Source of the DNA: Flavihumibacter fluminis
GTDB lineage: Bacteria > Bacteroidota > Bacteroidia > Chitinophagales > Chitinophagaceae
Direction: 5' to 3'
Assembly: GCF_021491375.1 (NCBI RefSeq)
Contig: NZ_JAKEVY010000002.1
Coordinates: 930,001 to 994,000, forward strand
DNA: 64,000 nucleotides
Shown here: piece by piece, positions 7,431-16,563 of the stretch
Layout of the letters: the number at the start of each line of letters is the position of its first letter
How positions within the stretch are numbered: the stretch's first letter is position 1
Made by a program: the position numbers and the translations under genes
The notes under the pieces: generated by a model
What the model was told of the DNA's origin: nothing
The model's input: only the letters and a program-made list of their open reading frames with translations
The model's database searches: none

Positions 7431-9767
7431 ATGAAGAGAGGGTTCAGTGAAATCGCTAAACAGGCTCCTGTGGGATTGTGTACCCTCATAGGTGAGGAAT
7501 TTATTGTAGAAATGGCGAATGAAGCCTATCTCGAAATGGCTGACAAAACAGAAGAGGAAGTTTTAAATAAACGGCTATTTGAGGTGATCCCGGAAATTCG
7601 GGAACTGGTAGAACCTGTATTTTTTAATGTTTATCACACCGGGATTCCTTTCACTGCAACAGATTATAGGGTTGTTTTAAATCGAAGCGGGAAACCCCAA
7701 ACAGCCTATTTTAATCTGATTTACCAACCCTTGCGCAATGAGGAAAGCAATATTGTTGGCATCATTGTAATTGCCATTGAGGTAACTGATTTGGTAGTAT
7801 CCAGGAAAAAACTGGAGCAAAGGGAGCAGAATTTTCGCCAAATGGTGATGGATTCTCCAATTGCCATGACCATATTAAGAGGGCGGGATTTGAGAATTGA
7901 AATGGCGAATGAACTGATGTTAACCAGGTTTTGGAGACGCACAGCAGCAGAGGTGAATGGCAGGCCACTGCTGGAGGTATTTCCGGAGCTCAAAGGTCAG
8001 CGATTTCCTGATTTGCTGTTGAACGTGCTGGAATCTGGCCAGGTATGCCGGGATAAGGAGGCTGAGGCGATTATTGATGCGCAGGATGGTCGCAAAGTTT
8101 TTTACATGGATTTTGAATATGCGCCTCTCATGGAAGATTCGGAAGAAGGGGTGACAGGTGTTATGGTGAGTGCCTATGATGTAACTGAAACGGTACTTGC
8201 AAAGCGAGCAGCAAAAGAGGCAGAGGAACGGTTGAAACTGGCCATTGAATCAACCGGAATGGGAACCTATGAAGTTGATCTGCTGAGTAATGAAATGACT
8301 CATTCCCGTAGTTTCCTCCAAATATTTGGTATGAATCCGGATTTGCCGGTGGATAGAAAGGAATTGGTAAGCAGGATTCATCCGGATGACCTGGAAATCC
8401 GGCGCAAGGCGCATGAGCGATCTTTAAAAACAGGCGTACTTACCTACGAATTCAGGTTAAACAGGGGAGACAATGAATGGCATTGGATCAAAGCCTGGGG
8501 CAGGGTATTGTTTGATGAATCAGGAAAACCAATTCGGTTAACCGGGACCATCCTGGACACAACTGATGAGAAACTCACCTTGCTGGCATTAAGAAGCAGT
8601 GAGAAGCGATTCAGAACTCTGGCTGATACATTGCCAGCCATGGTTTGGATAAGTGATCCTGAGGGGAATCTGTATTATTACAATCGATCTGTGCACGAAT
8701 ATTCGGGTTTCACACCTGAAGAGTTAGCGAGGGTTGGATGGCTTGAAATTGTTCATCCCGAAGATCGCGAAGAGAATGTTGCCAAATGGATGCACTGTAT
8801 CCAGACCCAGGAACCATTTTTGTTTGAGCATCGCTTCCGCAGGCATGATGGGGCGTATCGCTGGCAACTGAGCAGGGCGGTTCCTCAATACAATGAAAAT
8901 GGGCAGGTGGAAATGTGGGTTGGAAGTAGTACTGATATTCATGAGCACAAAATATTTGCGGATGAATTGGAGGAACAGGTAATCCAGCGTACGCAGGAAT
9001 TGATCAATTCAAATGAAGCATTGCTGAAGTCGAATACGGAATTGGCCCAATTTGCATATGTAGCCAGTCATGATTTACAGGAACCCCTGCGTAAGATCCA
9101 GACTTTTGTAACCATGGTGTCTGACCTGGAAAGAACCCGGATTTCTGAAAAAGGTGCAGAAATTCTCCAACGCTTACGGTCAACCGCAGAACGCATGCAA
9201 CAACTGGTAATTGATCTGCTATCTTATTCCAGGGTAAATAAGATGGAAAATCATTTTGCCAAAACGGATTTGAACTACCTGGTGCACAGCATTCTTCAAC
9301 AGTTGGAAGAAAGGATTGATCACCTTCGAATCAAATTGCAACTGGATACCTTACCGGTGATATGGGCAGTGCCTTTTCAAATGGAGCAGTTGTTTACCAA
9401 TCTGCTAAGCAATGCAATCAAATTTTCCGATCCTTCCAAATCCTCCAAAATTGAAGTTCGTTATCAGCACTTGCCTGCAGGAACAGAAAAGAGTGCGTTG
9501 TTGAATGAGACATGGGATTATCACAAAATTGAAATCGCGGATAACGGGATTGGATTTGATAATGAATACAAGGAAAAAATATTCCAGGTATTCCAGCGGC
9601 TGCATGGAAAAGATATTTTTCCCGGTACCGGAATCGGTCTTGCTATTTGCAAAAAGATCATCGATAATCACCAGGGCCTAATCAGCGCCAATGGGGCTAT
9701 AGGTGAGGGGGCATTGTTTACGATTTATATCCCCGATTTTTCTCCTGAAGGCCTCTCCAATATTTAA
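7431..9767 (+). CDS. multi-PAS sensor histidine kinase
   Basis: This is a soluble sensor kinase of 778 residues without membrane helices or signal peptide. Four PAS/PAC units are visible, at about 10-125, 130-260, 265-385 and 390-515. The third carries the PAS_3-like pattern IHPDDLEIRRKAHE, and the fourth carries VHPEDREENVAKW. A short coiled coil leads to a HisKA domain of the phytochrome-like kind, with the phospho-acceptor His547 in YVASHDLQEPLRKI. The HATPase domain shows the N box NLLSNAIKFS, the G1 box DNGIGF and the G2 box GTGIGLAICKKI. No response regulator lies next to it, so it is an orphan kinase whose signal and partner are unknown. Its 3' end overlaps the convergent ATPase gene by 50 bases. 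Confidence 0.92.
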   Translation: MKRGFSEIAKQAPVGLCTLIGEEFIVEMANEAYLEMADKTEEEVLNKRLFEVIPEIRELVEPVFFNVYHTGIPFTATDYRVVLNRSGKPQTAYFNLIYQPLRNEESNIVGIIVIAIEVTDLVVSRKKLEQREQNFRQMVMDSPIAMTILRGRDLRIEMANELMLTRFWRRTAAEVNGRPLLEVFPELKGQRFPDLLLNVLESGQVCRDKEAEAIIDAQDGRKVFYMDFEYAPLMEDSEEGVTGVMVSAYDVTETVLAKRAAKEAEERLKLAIESTGMGTYEVDLLSNEMTHSRSFLQIFGMNPDLPVDRKELVSRIHPDDLEIRRKAHERSLKTGVLTYEFRLNRGDNEWHWIKAWGRVLFDESGKPIRLTGTILDTTDEKLTLLALRSSEKRFRTLADTLPAMVWISDPEGNLYYYNRSVHEYSGFTPEELARVGWLEIVHPEDREENVAKWMHCIQTQEPFLFEHRFRRHDGAYRWQLSRAVPQYNENGQVEMWVGSSTDIHEHKIFADELEEQVIQRTQELINSNEALLKSNTELAQFAYVASHDLQEPLRKIQTFVTMVSDLERTRISEKGAEILQRLRSTAERMQQLVIDLLSYSRVNKMENHFAKTDLNYLVHSILQQLEERIDHLRIKLQLDTLPVIWAVPFQMEQLFTNLLSNAIKFSDPSKSSKIEVRYQHLPAGTEKSALLNETWDYHKIEIADNGIGFDNEYKEKIFQVFQRLHGKDIFPGTGIGLAICKKIIDNHQGLISANGAIGEGALFTIYIPDFSPEGLSNI

Positions 9768-12255
9768 TTGGTTCCATCCATAAAACGGAAACTGCACCCG
9801 CCAGCAAGCAATAGAGATACAGGTTGGTTTCGAGGTGACGGAAACCAAAGAAATCACGGAAGGCCGGGATCCATAATAACAGTATTGTCAACAATACGGT
9901 GAGGAAAGTGATCAGGGGTATCAGTCGGTTCCGGTACTGAATCGTGGTGAAAATGGTAAAGCGAAAAGACCGGTTGACAAGAGTTAAAAAGATATTCGCG
10001 GTCACCAGCGTCAGAAACACCATGGTGCGTGTAGCCGTTTCATCCAGTCCGGATCTCCAGGCATACTGATAAATACCAAGGCAGGCAGCTGTTATAACCA
10101 ATCCCTGTACAACACTCACACTAAGTTCGGACCAGCTGAAGAAAGTAGATTGAAAGGGACGGGGAGGGGCCTGCATGGTACCAGCTTCCATCGGTTCATT
10201 TTCATAGATGATGGAACAGGTAGGACCCATAATCAGTTCCAGGAAAATCACATGAACCGGAGTGAAAATGCTGGGGAAAGCCCAGCCTAAAACCAGCGGA
10301 ATAAATACAGTGAGGATGATTGGAATGTGAATGGAAATAATGTACCGGATGGCTTTTTTGAGGTTGGTATAAATTTTCCGGCCCATGGCAACAGCTTCTG
10401 CCATCTTGCCCAGGTCATCGTCAGTAATAACCAGCGAGGCTGCTTTTTTAGCCAGCTCCGAACCTTGGTTGCCCATGGCAATACCAATATGGGCTGCTTT
10501 TAACGCGGGACCATCATTCACTCCATCACCTGTCATGGCTACCACTTCCTGGTTGGCTTTCAGGGCTTCAATGATGCGCAGTTTCGCTTCCGGAAAGAGG
10601 CGCGCATACAATTGGTATTGTTCCACTTCCTGCTTAAGCGCGGCATCGGAAAGTTTCACCAGTTCATTGCCCTCTATAACGGTGTCGCTACCACGAAAAT
10701 GAATTTCTTTTGCAATGGACTGGGTAGTCAGGGCATTGTCGCCGGTTAAAATTTTCACCTTGATACCGGCATTGTAGAACGTCTCCAATACTTGCTGAAT
10801 GCCTTGTTTGGGTGGATCATAAAATGCGATAAGTCCTAATAACCGGAACTGAATTTCCTGCTGGGTTTCCGGATACGCGCGAGATTCCGGATCAAATATA
10901 CCCTCTGCTATTCCAAGCACGCGATAACCCTGCTTCGCAAAAGTTTCAATAGCCTGATAATAGTCGGAATGTTGGCTGGCAGGAATCTGACTCACGTTTA
11001 AAATAGCTTCAGGAGCACCTTTGGCGGCGATGATGCGTTGCCCGTCGGCGGACCTGAAAATATGTGTCATCATAGGAGGTTTGCCTCCCAGCGGATATTC
11101 TTTTTCCATTTGGTAAGCCGGACGTTCATCCTGCTCACGGCCTTGTATATACGCTTCGTGCAGAGCCTTTTCCATCGGGTCGAAGGGGATGGGTTCACTG
11201 CCAAACATAGCCACCCGGATCAGTTCTTTGATGGCAGGTGAGTGGGAGTTTGCAGGATCATGAAAACTGCGATCCTCCCAGCTGTACAAGCCAGCCAGCG
11301 ACATCCGGTTTTCGGTAAGGGTGCCGGTTTTATCGGTGCAGATAACAGAAGCGGAGCCAAGTGCTTCTACAGTAGTAGTTTGTTTTACGATGATTCCTTT
11401 CTGCAGGAGTCGCCAGGCACCCAGCGCCATAAACGTGGTGAAGGCAACAGGGATTTCTTCCGGCAGAATACTCATCGCAAGGGTGAGGGCTTTGAGCAGG
11501 CTATCCAGAATGATTCTTGTTTGCAGGTAATGAATCAACCATACAATTACAAAAACCAAAATGCCTGCCAGGGCCATTTTTTTTACAAAGGAGGCGATCT
11601 GAGCCTGCAGCGGGGTGGGTTCTTCTTTAATACTGACCAGCTGTTTGCCGATTTGTCCCATCCGGGTTCGCTTACCCGTTGCTGTTACCCTTGCAATTGC
11701 TAGTCCGCCTGTGACAAGAGTTCCCTGGTAGAGTTCATCATTGCGTTCATCGTTGTCACTGACAGATTTGGTAACTGTAAAAGATTCACCCGTTAGAATA
11801 GATTCGTTTACGCTGCAATCATTGGCCTGGAGAATGGTGCCATCTGCCGGTATCAAATTGCCTTCTTCAACTATGAAAATATCTCCAGGTACCAGTTCGC
11901 TGGAGGGTATGGTCTGGTGCTGGCCATCCCGGATCACCTGGGTAAGGGGTTCAGTGAGTTTTTTGAGCGCATCCAGGGCATGTCTGCTTCTCGCATCCTG
12001 GTAAAGAGAAATGGTGCTGACCAATACAGTTGCTACCACCATAAAAATCCCTTCACCTGTTTGGCCGCTGATGAAGTATAAAATAGAGGCAGCCAGCAGC
12101 AGGATGAACATCGGTTCTCTGAAGAGGTCCTTTACAGCTCTCCAGATGGGCGATTCACCGTCCTTCTCTAGTTCATTGAGGCCATACTTTTCCCTGGCTG
12201 CTGCTACTTCATCTGCATTCAGGCCAGTAAATTGTATGGATGAGGGTTCGGCCAT
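9718..12255 (-). CDS. cation-translocating P-type ATPase (P2-like)
   Basis: This is an 845-residue inner-membrane cation pump. In order it has an N-terminal cation-ATPase segment, two membrane helices, the actuator domain with TGES, helices with LPEEIPVAFTTF in the M4 position, the phosphorylation motif ICTDKTGTLTEN with Asp308, the hinge motif MTGDGVNDGPALKAA, and a C-terminal bundle of about six helices. No heavy-metal-binding domain or CPC motif is present, so it belongs with the P2-like Ca2+/monovalent-cation group rather than the P1B metal pumps. The ion cannot be fixed from sequence alone. It starts 10 bases after the amidase stop, so the two are probably co-transcribed, and its 3' end overlaps the kinase gene on the other strand. 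Confidence 0.92.
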   Translation of the reverse strand: MAEPSSIQFTGLNADEVAAAREKYGLNELEKDGESPIWRAVKDLFREPMFILLLAASILYFISGQTGEGIFMVVATVLVSTISLYQDARSRHALDALKKLTEPLTQVIRDGQHQTIPSSELVPGDIFIVEEGNLIPADGTILQANDCSVNESILTGESFTVTKSVSDNDERNDELYQGTLVTGGLAIARVTATGKRTRMGQIGKQLVSIKEEPTPLQAQIASFVKKMALAGILVFVIVWLIHYLQTRIILDSLLKALTLAMSILPEEIPVAFTTFMALGAWRLLQKGIIVKQTTTVEALGSASVICTDKTGTLTENRMSLAGLYSWEDRSFHDPANSHSPAIKELIRVAMFGSEPIPFDPMEKALHEAYIQGREQDERPAYQMEKEYPLGGKPPMMTHIFRSADGQRIIAAKGAPEAILNVSQIPASQHSDYYQAIETFAKQGYRVLGIAEGIFDPESRAYPETQQEIQFRLLGLIAFYDPPKQGIQQVLETFYNAGIKVKILTGDNALTTQSIAKEIHFRGSDTVIEGNELVKLSDAALKQEVEQYQLYARLFPEAKLRIIEALKANQEVVAMTGDGVNDGPALKAAHIGIAMGNQGSELAKKAASLVITDDDLGKMAEAVAMGRKIYTNLKKAIRYIISIHIPIILTVFIPLVLGWAFPSIFTPVHVIFLELIMGPTCSIIYENEPMEAGTMQAPPRPFQSTFFSWSELSVSVVQGLVITAACLGIYQYAWRSGLDETATRTMVFLTLVTANIFLTLVNRSFRFTIFTTIQYRNRLIPLITFLTVLLTILLLWIPAFRDFFGFRHLETNLYLYCLLAGAVSVLWMEPIKYWRGLQEKNRGYKS

Positions 12256-12265
12256 TTAGTTATTG

Positions 12266-13885
12266 CTAACTGGTAAAAAGTTTTTTGAATGTTGGTGTCA
12301 CTCTTGCCTTGGCTGCCTGTTCGAATGCAAAAGCAAGACCAAGCAGTACGGACTCTGAATACGCCGGACCAAAGAAAGAGAAACCTACCGGGAGTTCATA
12401 AACCAGTCCGGCTGGCACAGTGATGTGCGGATATCCGGAAACTGCAGCAGGAGAAGTCAGCGAAACATCTCCCCAGCGATCACCATACCAGAGATCAATG
12501 GCGCAGGATGGCCCCATAGTAATACCGGCAATAGCATCCAGTTGGTTGGCTTTGATCACATCATCCAGAATCTTACGTGAACCTATATGCGAAGCTTGCA
12601 GCGCTTCCTTGTATTCTTTTGAATCCAGTCCGCCTAATGCTTCACAGGCTTCCAGGGTTTCCTGTTTGAAGTAGGGCATGGCGCGGTCAACATTGGCTTT
12701 ATTGAAGGCGATGACTTCGGCGAGGCTTTTCACTTTCGCATTACCGTTAGCCAGGTACTTGTTGACACCCTCCTTGAATTCGTATTTCAGCACATTGTAT
12801 TCATGCCGACCCAGTTCATCAATTTTATCAAGGTATTCAATCTCAACAACGGTCGCACCCTGGGCAGTTAAAAGCGCCTTGCATTTGTCCAGTAAAGCAA
12901 GTATGTAATGATTGGTTCCCTGAGGTTTTTTCTCTATGCCAATTCGTTTGCCTGCCAATGCTTTTGCATCCAGGAATTGCGTGTAGTCCTTTGCTGCTTT
13001 ACCCTGAGCAGCAACAGAAGCAGGATCCTGTTGATCAGTGGCAGTTAATGCACTTAATGTTATGGCTACATCGGTAACTGTTCTGCCCATGGGGCCTGCA
13101 GTGTCCTGGGTGTGGGAAATTGGAATGATGCCAGATCTGCTGAGTAATCCAACTGTAGGTTTCAATCCCACCAGGGCGGCTACAGAAGAGGGACAGGTAA
13201 TGGATCCATCAGTTTCTGTACCTATGGTGATGGCTGCTAAGTTAGCTGCTGCTGCAGTACCGGAACCGGAACTGGAACCACAGGGGTTATGCGTGAGCAG
13301 GTAGGGACTGCGTGTTTGTCCGCCTCTGCTGCTCCAGCCGGAGCAGGAACGATTGGACCTGAAGTTTGCCCATTCCGACAGGTTGGTTTTACCCAGGATG
13401 ATGGCCCCTGCTGCTCTTAGCTGTTGTACAATAAAGGCATCTTTGGATGCGATATTTCCTTCCAGGGCCAGGGCACCGGCGGTTGTCTGCATTTTGTCAG
13501 CCGTATCAATATTGTCTTTGATAAGAATAGGAATGCCATGTAGGGGACCGCGAACCTTACCATCTTTTCTTTCCTTGTCAAGGTCTTTGGCAATTGCCAA
13601 AGCGTCGGGATTGAGTTCAATAACGGAATTTAAAAGCGGACCATCTCTATCAATAGCATGAATCCGGTCTATGTACAACTGGGTAATGGCTGCAGCAGTA
13701 TATTTTCCTGAAGCCATTGCCTCCTGTAATTGAGGGATAGTCCACTCGAGGAGTTCAAACCGGTCTTCCTGATCCTCCGATGTTTTGGTTTCTTTGGGCG
13801 TTTCGGTTTTGCAGCCTACCAGGCTGGCGGCCGTAACGGAGAGTCCGGCCAGGCTACCACTTTTTAAAAAATTACGACGATTCAT
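12266..13885 (-). CDS. exported amidase-signature enzyme
   Basis: This is a 539-residue amidase-signature hydrolase. The N-terminus carries a twin-arginine motif (RRNFLK at residues 3-8), a hydrophobic stretch and a lipobox ending in Cys25 (ASLVGC), so it is probably a Tat-exported lipoprotein. The Ser-cisSer-Lys catalytic system is complete: Lys123 in PILIKDN, the serine cluster at 204-206 in CGSSSGSG, and the nucleophile Ser228 in TETDGSI. It should cleave an amide bond in the periplasm; the substrate is unknown. It is not GatA, which is cytoplasmic and accompanied by GatB/C. The ATPase gene follows after 10 bases. Confidence 0.9.
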   Translation of the reverse strand: MNRRNFLKSGSLAGLSVTAASLVGCKTETPKETKTSEDQEDRFELLEWTIPQLQEAMASGKYTAAAITQLYIDRIHAIDRDGPLLNSVIELNPDALAIAKDLDKERKDGKVRGPLHGIPILIKDNIDTADKMQTTAGALALEGNIASKDAFIVQQLRAAGAIILGKTNLSEWANFRSNRSCSGWSSRGGQTRSPYLLTHNPCGSSSGSGTAAAANLAAITIGTETDGSITCPSSVAALVGLKPTVGLLSRSGIIPISHTQDTAGPMGRTVTDVAITLSALTATDQQDPASVAAQGKAAKDYTQFLDAKALAGKRIGIEKKPQGTNHYILALLDKCKALLTAQGATVVEIEYLDKIDELGRHEYNVLKYEFKEGVNKYLANGNAKVKSLAEVIAFNKANVDRAMPYFKQETLEACEALGGLDSKEYKEALQASHIGSRKILDDVIKANQLDAIAGITMGPSCAIDLWYGDRWGDVSLTSPAAVSGYPHITVPAGLVYELPVGFSFFGPAYSESVLLGLAFAFEQAAKARVTPTFKKLFTS

Positions 13886-14114
13886 AACATTGAATGTACT
13901 GAATCTGTCAGTTATCTGGAGCAGGTTGGGGTGAGATTTCTACAACCTGTTGATGGTGTACCTCTGTTGGGGTATAAAACCCTGAACGTTTCCGTTATAG
14001 GGTGCTGGCATAGGAATTGAACTTATACAATTAGTTTTTCATAGGATATTGGATTTAAAAACGGGGTGTATGTCAATACTGCCCTCAATCTTGAACTACA
14101 ATCAGAACAAAACA

Positions 14115-14145
14115 AAAGCCCCTGCATTTTTGATGCGGGGGCTTT
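14115..14145 (-). terminator. intrinsic terminator after the Gfo/Idh/MocA gene
   Basis: Arms at 14115-14127 and 14133-14145 pair over 13 bases with one G-U wobble around a 5-base loop. On the - strand the stem is followed by TTTTGTTTTG. It sits 25 bases past the stop of the oxidoreductase gene. The remaining gap up to the amidase start (13886-14114) should hold the amidase promoter, but I could not pick out convincing elements there. Confidence 0.85.
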
Positions 14146-14169
14146 GTATACTGCTACTAATATAAAGTC

Positions 14170-15504
14170 TTAAATGTATTTTGTTTTACCTGGAACTGCA
14201 ATTGGATAGAATCCGTCTGCACCTGGAACAATTGGTGGTGCGGCTGTCCAGCTGAACTCTTTGGGCATAATATCAAGTCCGGAGTTGATTGCTTTATCCC
14301 ATTCAATCACCTGACCGCTGTAGGTGGCCATACGACCCAGGACGGAAGTCATGCTGCTTTTAGCTCCATTTTCTGCATCTGCAAATTTGTATTGACCCTT
14401 TGCGATGGCTGCAAACAGTTCATCATGTTCCGTCTGATAGGGGTTGTTTTCTGTATTGCTGTCGAACTTATAAAGTTGTTTTCCTTTGTTATCTGTGATA
14501 CTGCCGGCTCCGGTAGCTATTCTTCCTTTGGTACCGATCAGTAATTCATCCACGCGCGCCATGGTGCCGGGAATATGGCGGCACTGGCTGTTGAGAATGG
14601 AACCATCTGCATACGTGAATTCCACATAGTGGTGATCAAAAATCTCACCATGATCTTTCCCATTCCGTACCTGGCGGCCGCCCATCCCCTGGGCTTTTAC
14701 GGGGTAGCCACCTTTGAACCAGTTGATGACATCAATATTGTGAATATGCTGCTCGGTAATGTGATCGCCGCAAAGCCAGTTGAAATAATACCAGTTGCGC
14801 ATCTGGTATTCCATTTCTGTTTGTCCGGGTTTACGCTCCCGCACCCAAACACCATCATTATTCCACCAGGCTTGTGCTGAAGTGATTTCTCCGATCAGGT
14901 CTTTGCGTTTAAAGAGTTCGCGGTAGGAGTTTTGGTAATGACGCTGCAAACCAACCACCACATTCAGTTTTTTCTGTTTAGCGATGGCTGCAGCCGCCAG
15001 AACTTTCTGTACACCTGCAGGATCTACTGCAACCGGCTTCTCCATGAAAATATGTTTGCCCTGTTTAACAGCTTCTTCAAAATGAATAGGGCGGAAACCG
15101 GGAGGAGTGGCCAGGATAACTACATCGGCAAGTGGAATAGCTTTCTGGTAGCTATCAAAACCACTGAAGCGTCTATCTTCCGGAACATCGATTTTTGCTT
15201 TGATGGTTGGGTTTTCTGCTGCTTCACCCATGATGGCTTTCAGCGAATTGTCAAGATTGTCGCGAAAAGCATCTGCCATCGCCACCAATTTTACATTTTG
15301 CTTGGTAAGCAGGGCCTGGATGGCAGCACCGGTACCACGACCGCCACAACCAACAAGGGCAACTTTAATAATATCTGAGGAACCTGAGAAAAAATTGGCC
15401 TGTGAAAGCAGGGGCGCGGCCATCAGTCCGCCAGCCAGCAAACCTGAATTTTTTACAAACTCGCGGCGGCTTTTGCCGGCATCATTGGAAGCATCGTGTA
15501 TCAT
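14170..15504 (-). CDS. Tat-exported Gfo/Idh/MocA family oxidoreductase
   Basis: This 444-residue protein has a twin-arginine signal (RREF at residues 13-16, then a Gly/Ala/Leu-rich stretch). The Rossmann fold with VALVGCGGRGTG begins near residue 48. The family's EKPVAVDP motif is present at about residue 155, carrying the conserved Lys that contacts the cofactor and substrate. It continues into the GFO_IDH_MocA C-terminal alpha/beta domain. Secreted members of this family in Bacteroidota act on sugars, and some are NAD-dependent glycosidases or epimerases, but the substrate here cannot be assigned. The FGE-fold gene lies 64 bases upstream on the same strand, so both may belong to one transcript ending at the strong terminator near 14.1 kb. 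Confidence 0.88.
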   Translation of the reverse strand: MIHDASNDAGKSRREFVKNSGLLAGGLMAAPLLSQANFFSGSSDIIKVALVGCGGRGTGAAIQALLTKQNVKLVAMADAFRDNLDNSLKAIMGEAAENPTIKAKIDVPEDRRFSGFDSYQKAIPLADVVILATPPGFRPIHFEEAVKQGKHIFMEKPVAVDPAGVQKVLAAAAIAKQKKLNVVVGLQRHYQNSYRELFKRKDLIGEITSAQAWWNNDGVWVRERKPGQTEMEYQMRNWYYFNWLCGDHITEQHIHNIDVINWFKGGYPVKAQGMGGRQVRNGKDHGEIFDHHYVEFTYADGSILNSQCRHIPGTMARVDELLIGTKGRIATGAGSITDNKGKQLYKFDSNTENNPYQTEHDELFAAIAKGQYKFADAENGAKSSMTSVLGRMATYSGQVIEWDKAINSGLDIMPKEFSWTAAPPIVPGADGFYPIAVPGKTKYI

Positions 15505-15568
15505 ATCGGAAGTTTAGAGGTTTGAATGTAGTTGGTTTCCCTGGTTAATTATGTTACAATTTTATCCA

Positions 15569-16540
15569 TTAGTTGCCTAATATTTCCTTGAAGAAGGCAG
15601 CTGCTTCTTCTTTTGTGGGTTGCTGCAGAGGGCGCACCACGCGAAAACCAACTGATGCGGCATCCGTCAGCCACCAGCGGCTCTTTGGGATTTGCGGATC
15701 TCTTTTGTTCCAGGAGGGGTCAGATTGTTGACGGTCTGAGCAGCGCAGGGCTGGCTCCAGATCTGTATATCCACCCCCTTTTAAAACCTTGGGGTATTTG
15801 ACAGGATTCACTGCAACCCGGGGATCCTGTGGCTCACCGGTCAATTGTTGCAGGCGATCTTCCTGGTAGTGATCCAGGGTCCACTCACTTACATTCCCCA
15901 GCATATCATAGAGGCCCCAGGCATTTGGTTTTTTCTGTCCGCTTTTCTGAAACTTGTTTTTGCTGTTGCCTTTGAACCAGGCATAGTCGCCAAGTTGTTT
16001 GGGATCATCACCATAGTAATAAGCAGTAGTGCTACCTGCCTTACAGGCATATTCCCATTCGGCTTCTGTGGGCAGGCGATAGAAGATGCCGGTTTTATCA
16101 TACAGCCAGCGGCAGAACATCAGGGCAGTAAACTGCGACATAGAATTGACCGGGAAGCCACCTTCCTTGCCCATGCCCCAGGTAAGATCGATGTACTGGG
16201 CGCTTGGCCGGGTAACGGCATCCACTTTAGAGTTCTGGCTGGTGTTGGCATCTTTGAAATAGACATCGAAAATATCTCTGCTGAGTTCAAAGCTGGCCAT
16301 CCAGAAGGCGGAGAGCTGAACCTTTTGTTGCGGACTTTCATCCGGCTGGCGGTTTTTCTCCGTATCCGGGCTGCCCATTAAAAAGGAGCCAGCTGGAATT
16401 GGCACCATGGACATTTCCAGGGGGGTGCCCGGAATGGTTTGTTTGTAGGGTTTGAAATCCGGGTTATTTTCCTGGGCCAGGGTAAACTGTGAAAGCGAAA
16501 GCAGCAATCCACCTGCTGCAAGGATTTTCTTCATACTCAT
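15569..16540 (-). CDS. secreted SUMF1/FGE-fold protein
   Basis: This 323-residue protein has a signal peptide (cleavage near TLAQ) and an FGE-sulfatase domain. The domain shows IPAGSFLMGSPDTEKN near its start, LPTEAEWEYACKAG in the middle and WGLYDMLGNVSEWT further on. In true formylglycine-generating enzymes a Cys pair near the C-terminus binds copper. Here the corresponding stretch (GGGYTDLEPALRCSDRQ) holds a single Cys, so that activity is unlikely, and there is no sulfatase gene nearby. In Bacteroidota the fold also occurs in gliding proteins GldJ/GldK and in many secreted proteins of unknown role. No specific function is assigned. Confidence 0.85.
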   Translation of the reverse strand: MSMKKILAAGGLLLSLSQFTLAQENNPDFKPYKQTIPGTPLEMSMVPIPAGSFLMGSPDTEKNRQPDESPQQKVQLSAFWMASFELSRDIFDVYFKDANTSQNSKVDAVTRPSAQYIDLTWGMGKEGGFPVNSMSQFTALMFCRWLYDKTGIFYRLPTEAEWEYACKAGSTTAYYYGDDPKQLGDYAWFKGNSKNKFQKSGQKKPNAWGLYDMLGNVSEWTLDHYQEDRLQQLTGEPQDPRVAVNPVKYPKVLKGGGYTDLEPALRCSDRQQSDPSWNKRDPQIPKSRWWLTDAASVGFRVVRPLQQPTKEEAAAFFKEILGN

Positions 16541-16563
16541 ACAACTAAGCTATAAATCTAGGA

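Noticed and set aside
15569-16540. Active formylglycine-generating enzyme or gliding protein GldK/GldJ
   Set aside because: The catalytic Cys pair is not present, and no sulfatase or gld genes are adjacent, so only the fold is claimed.
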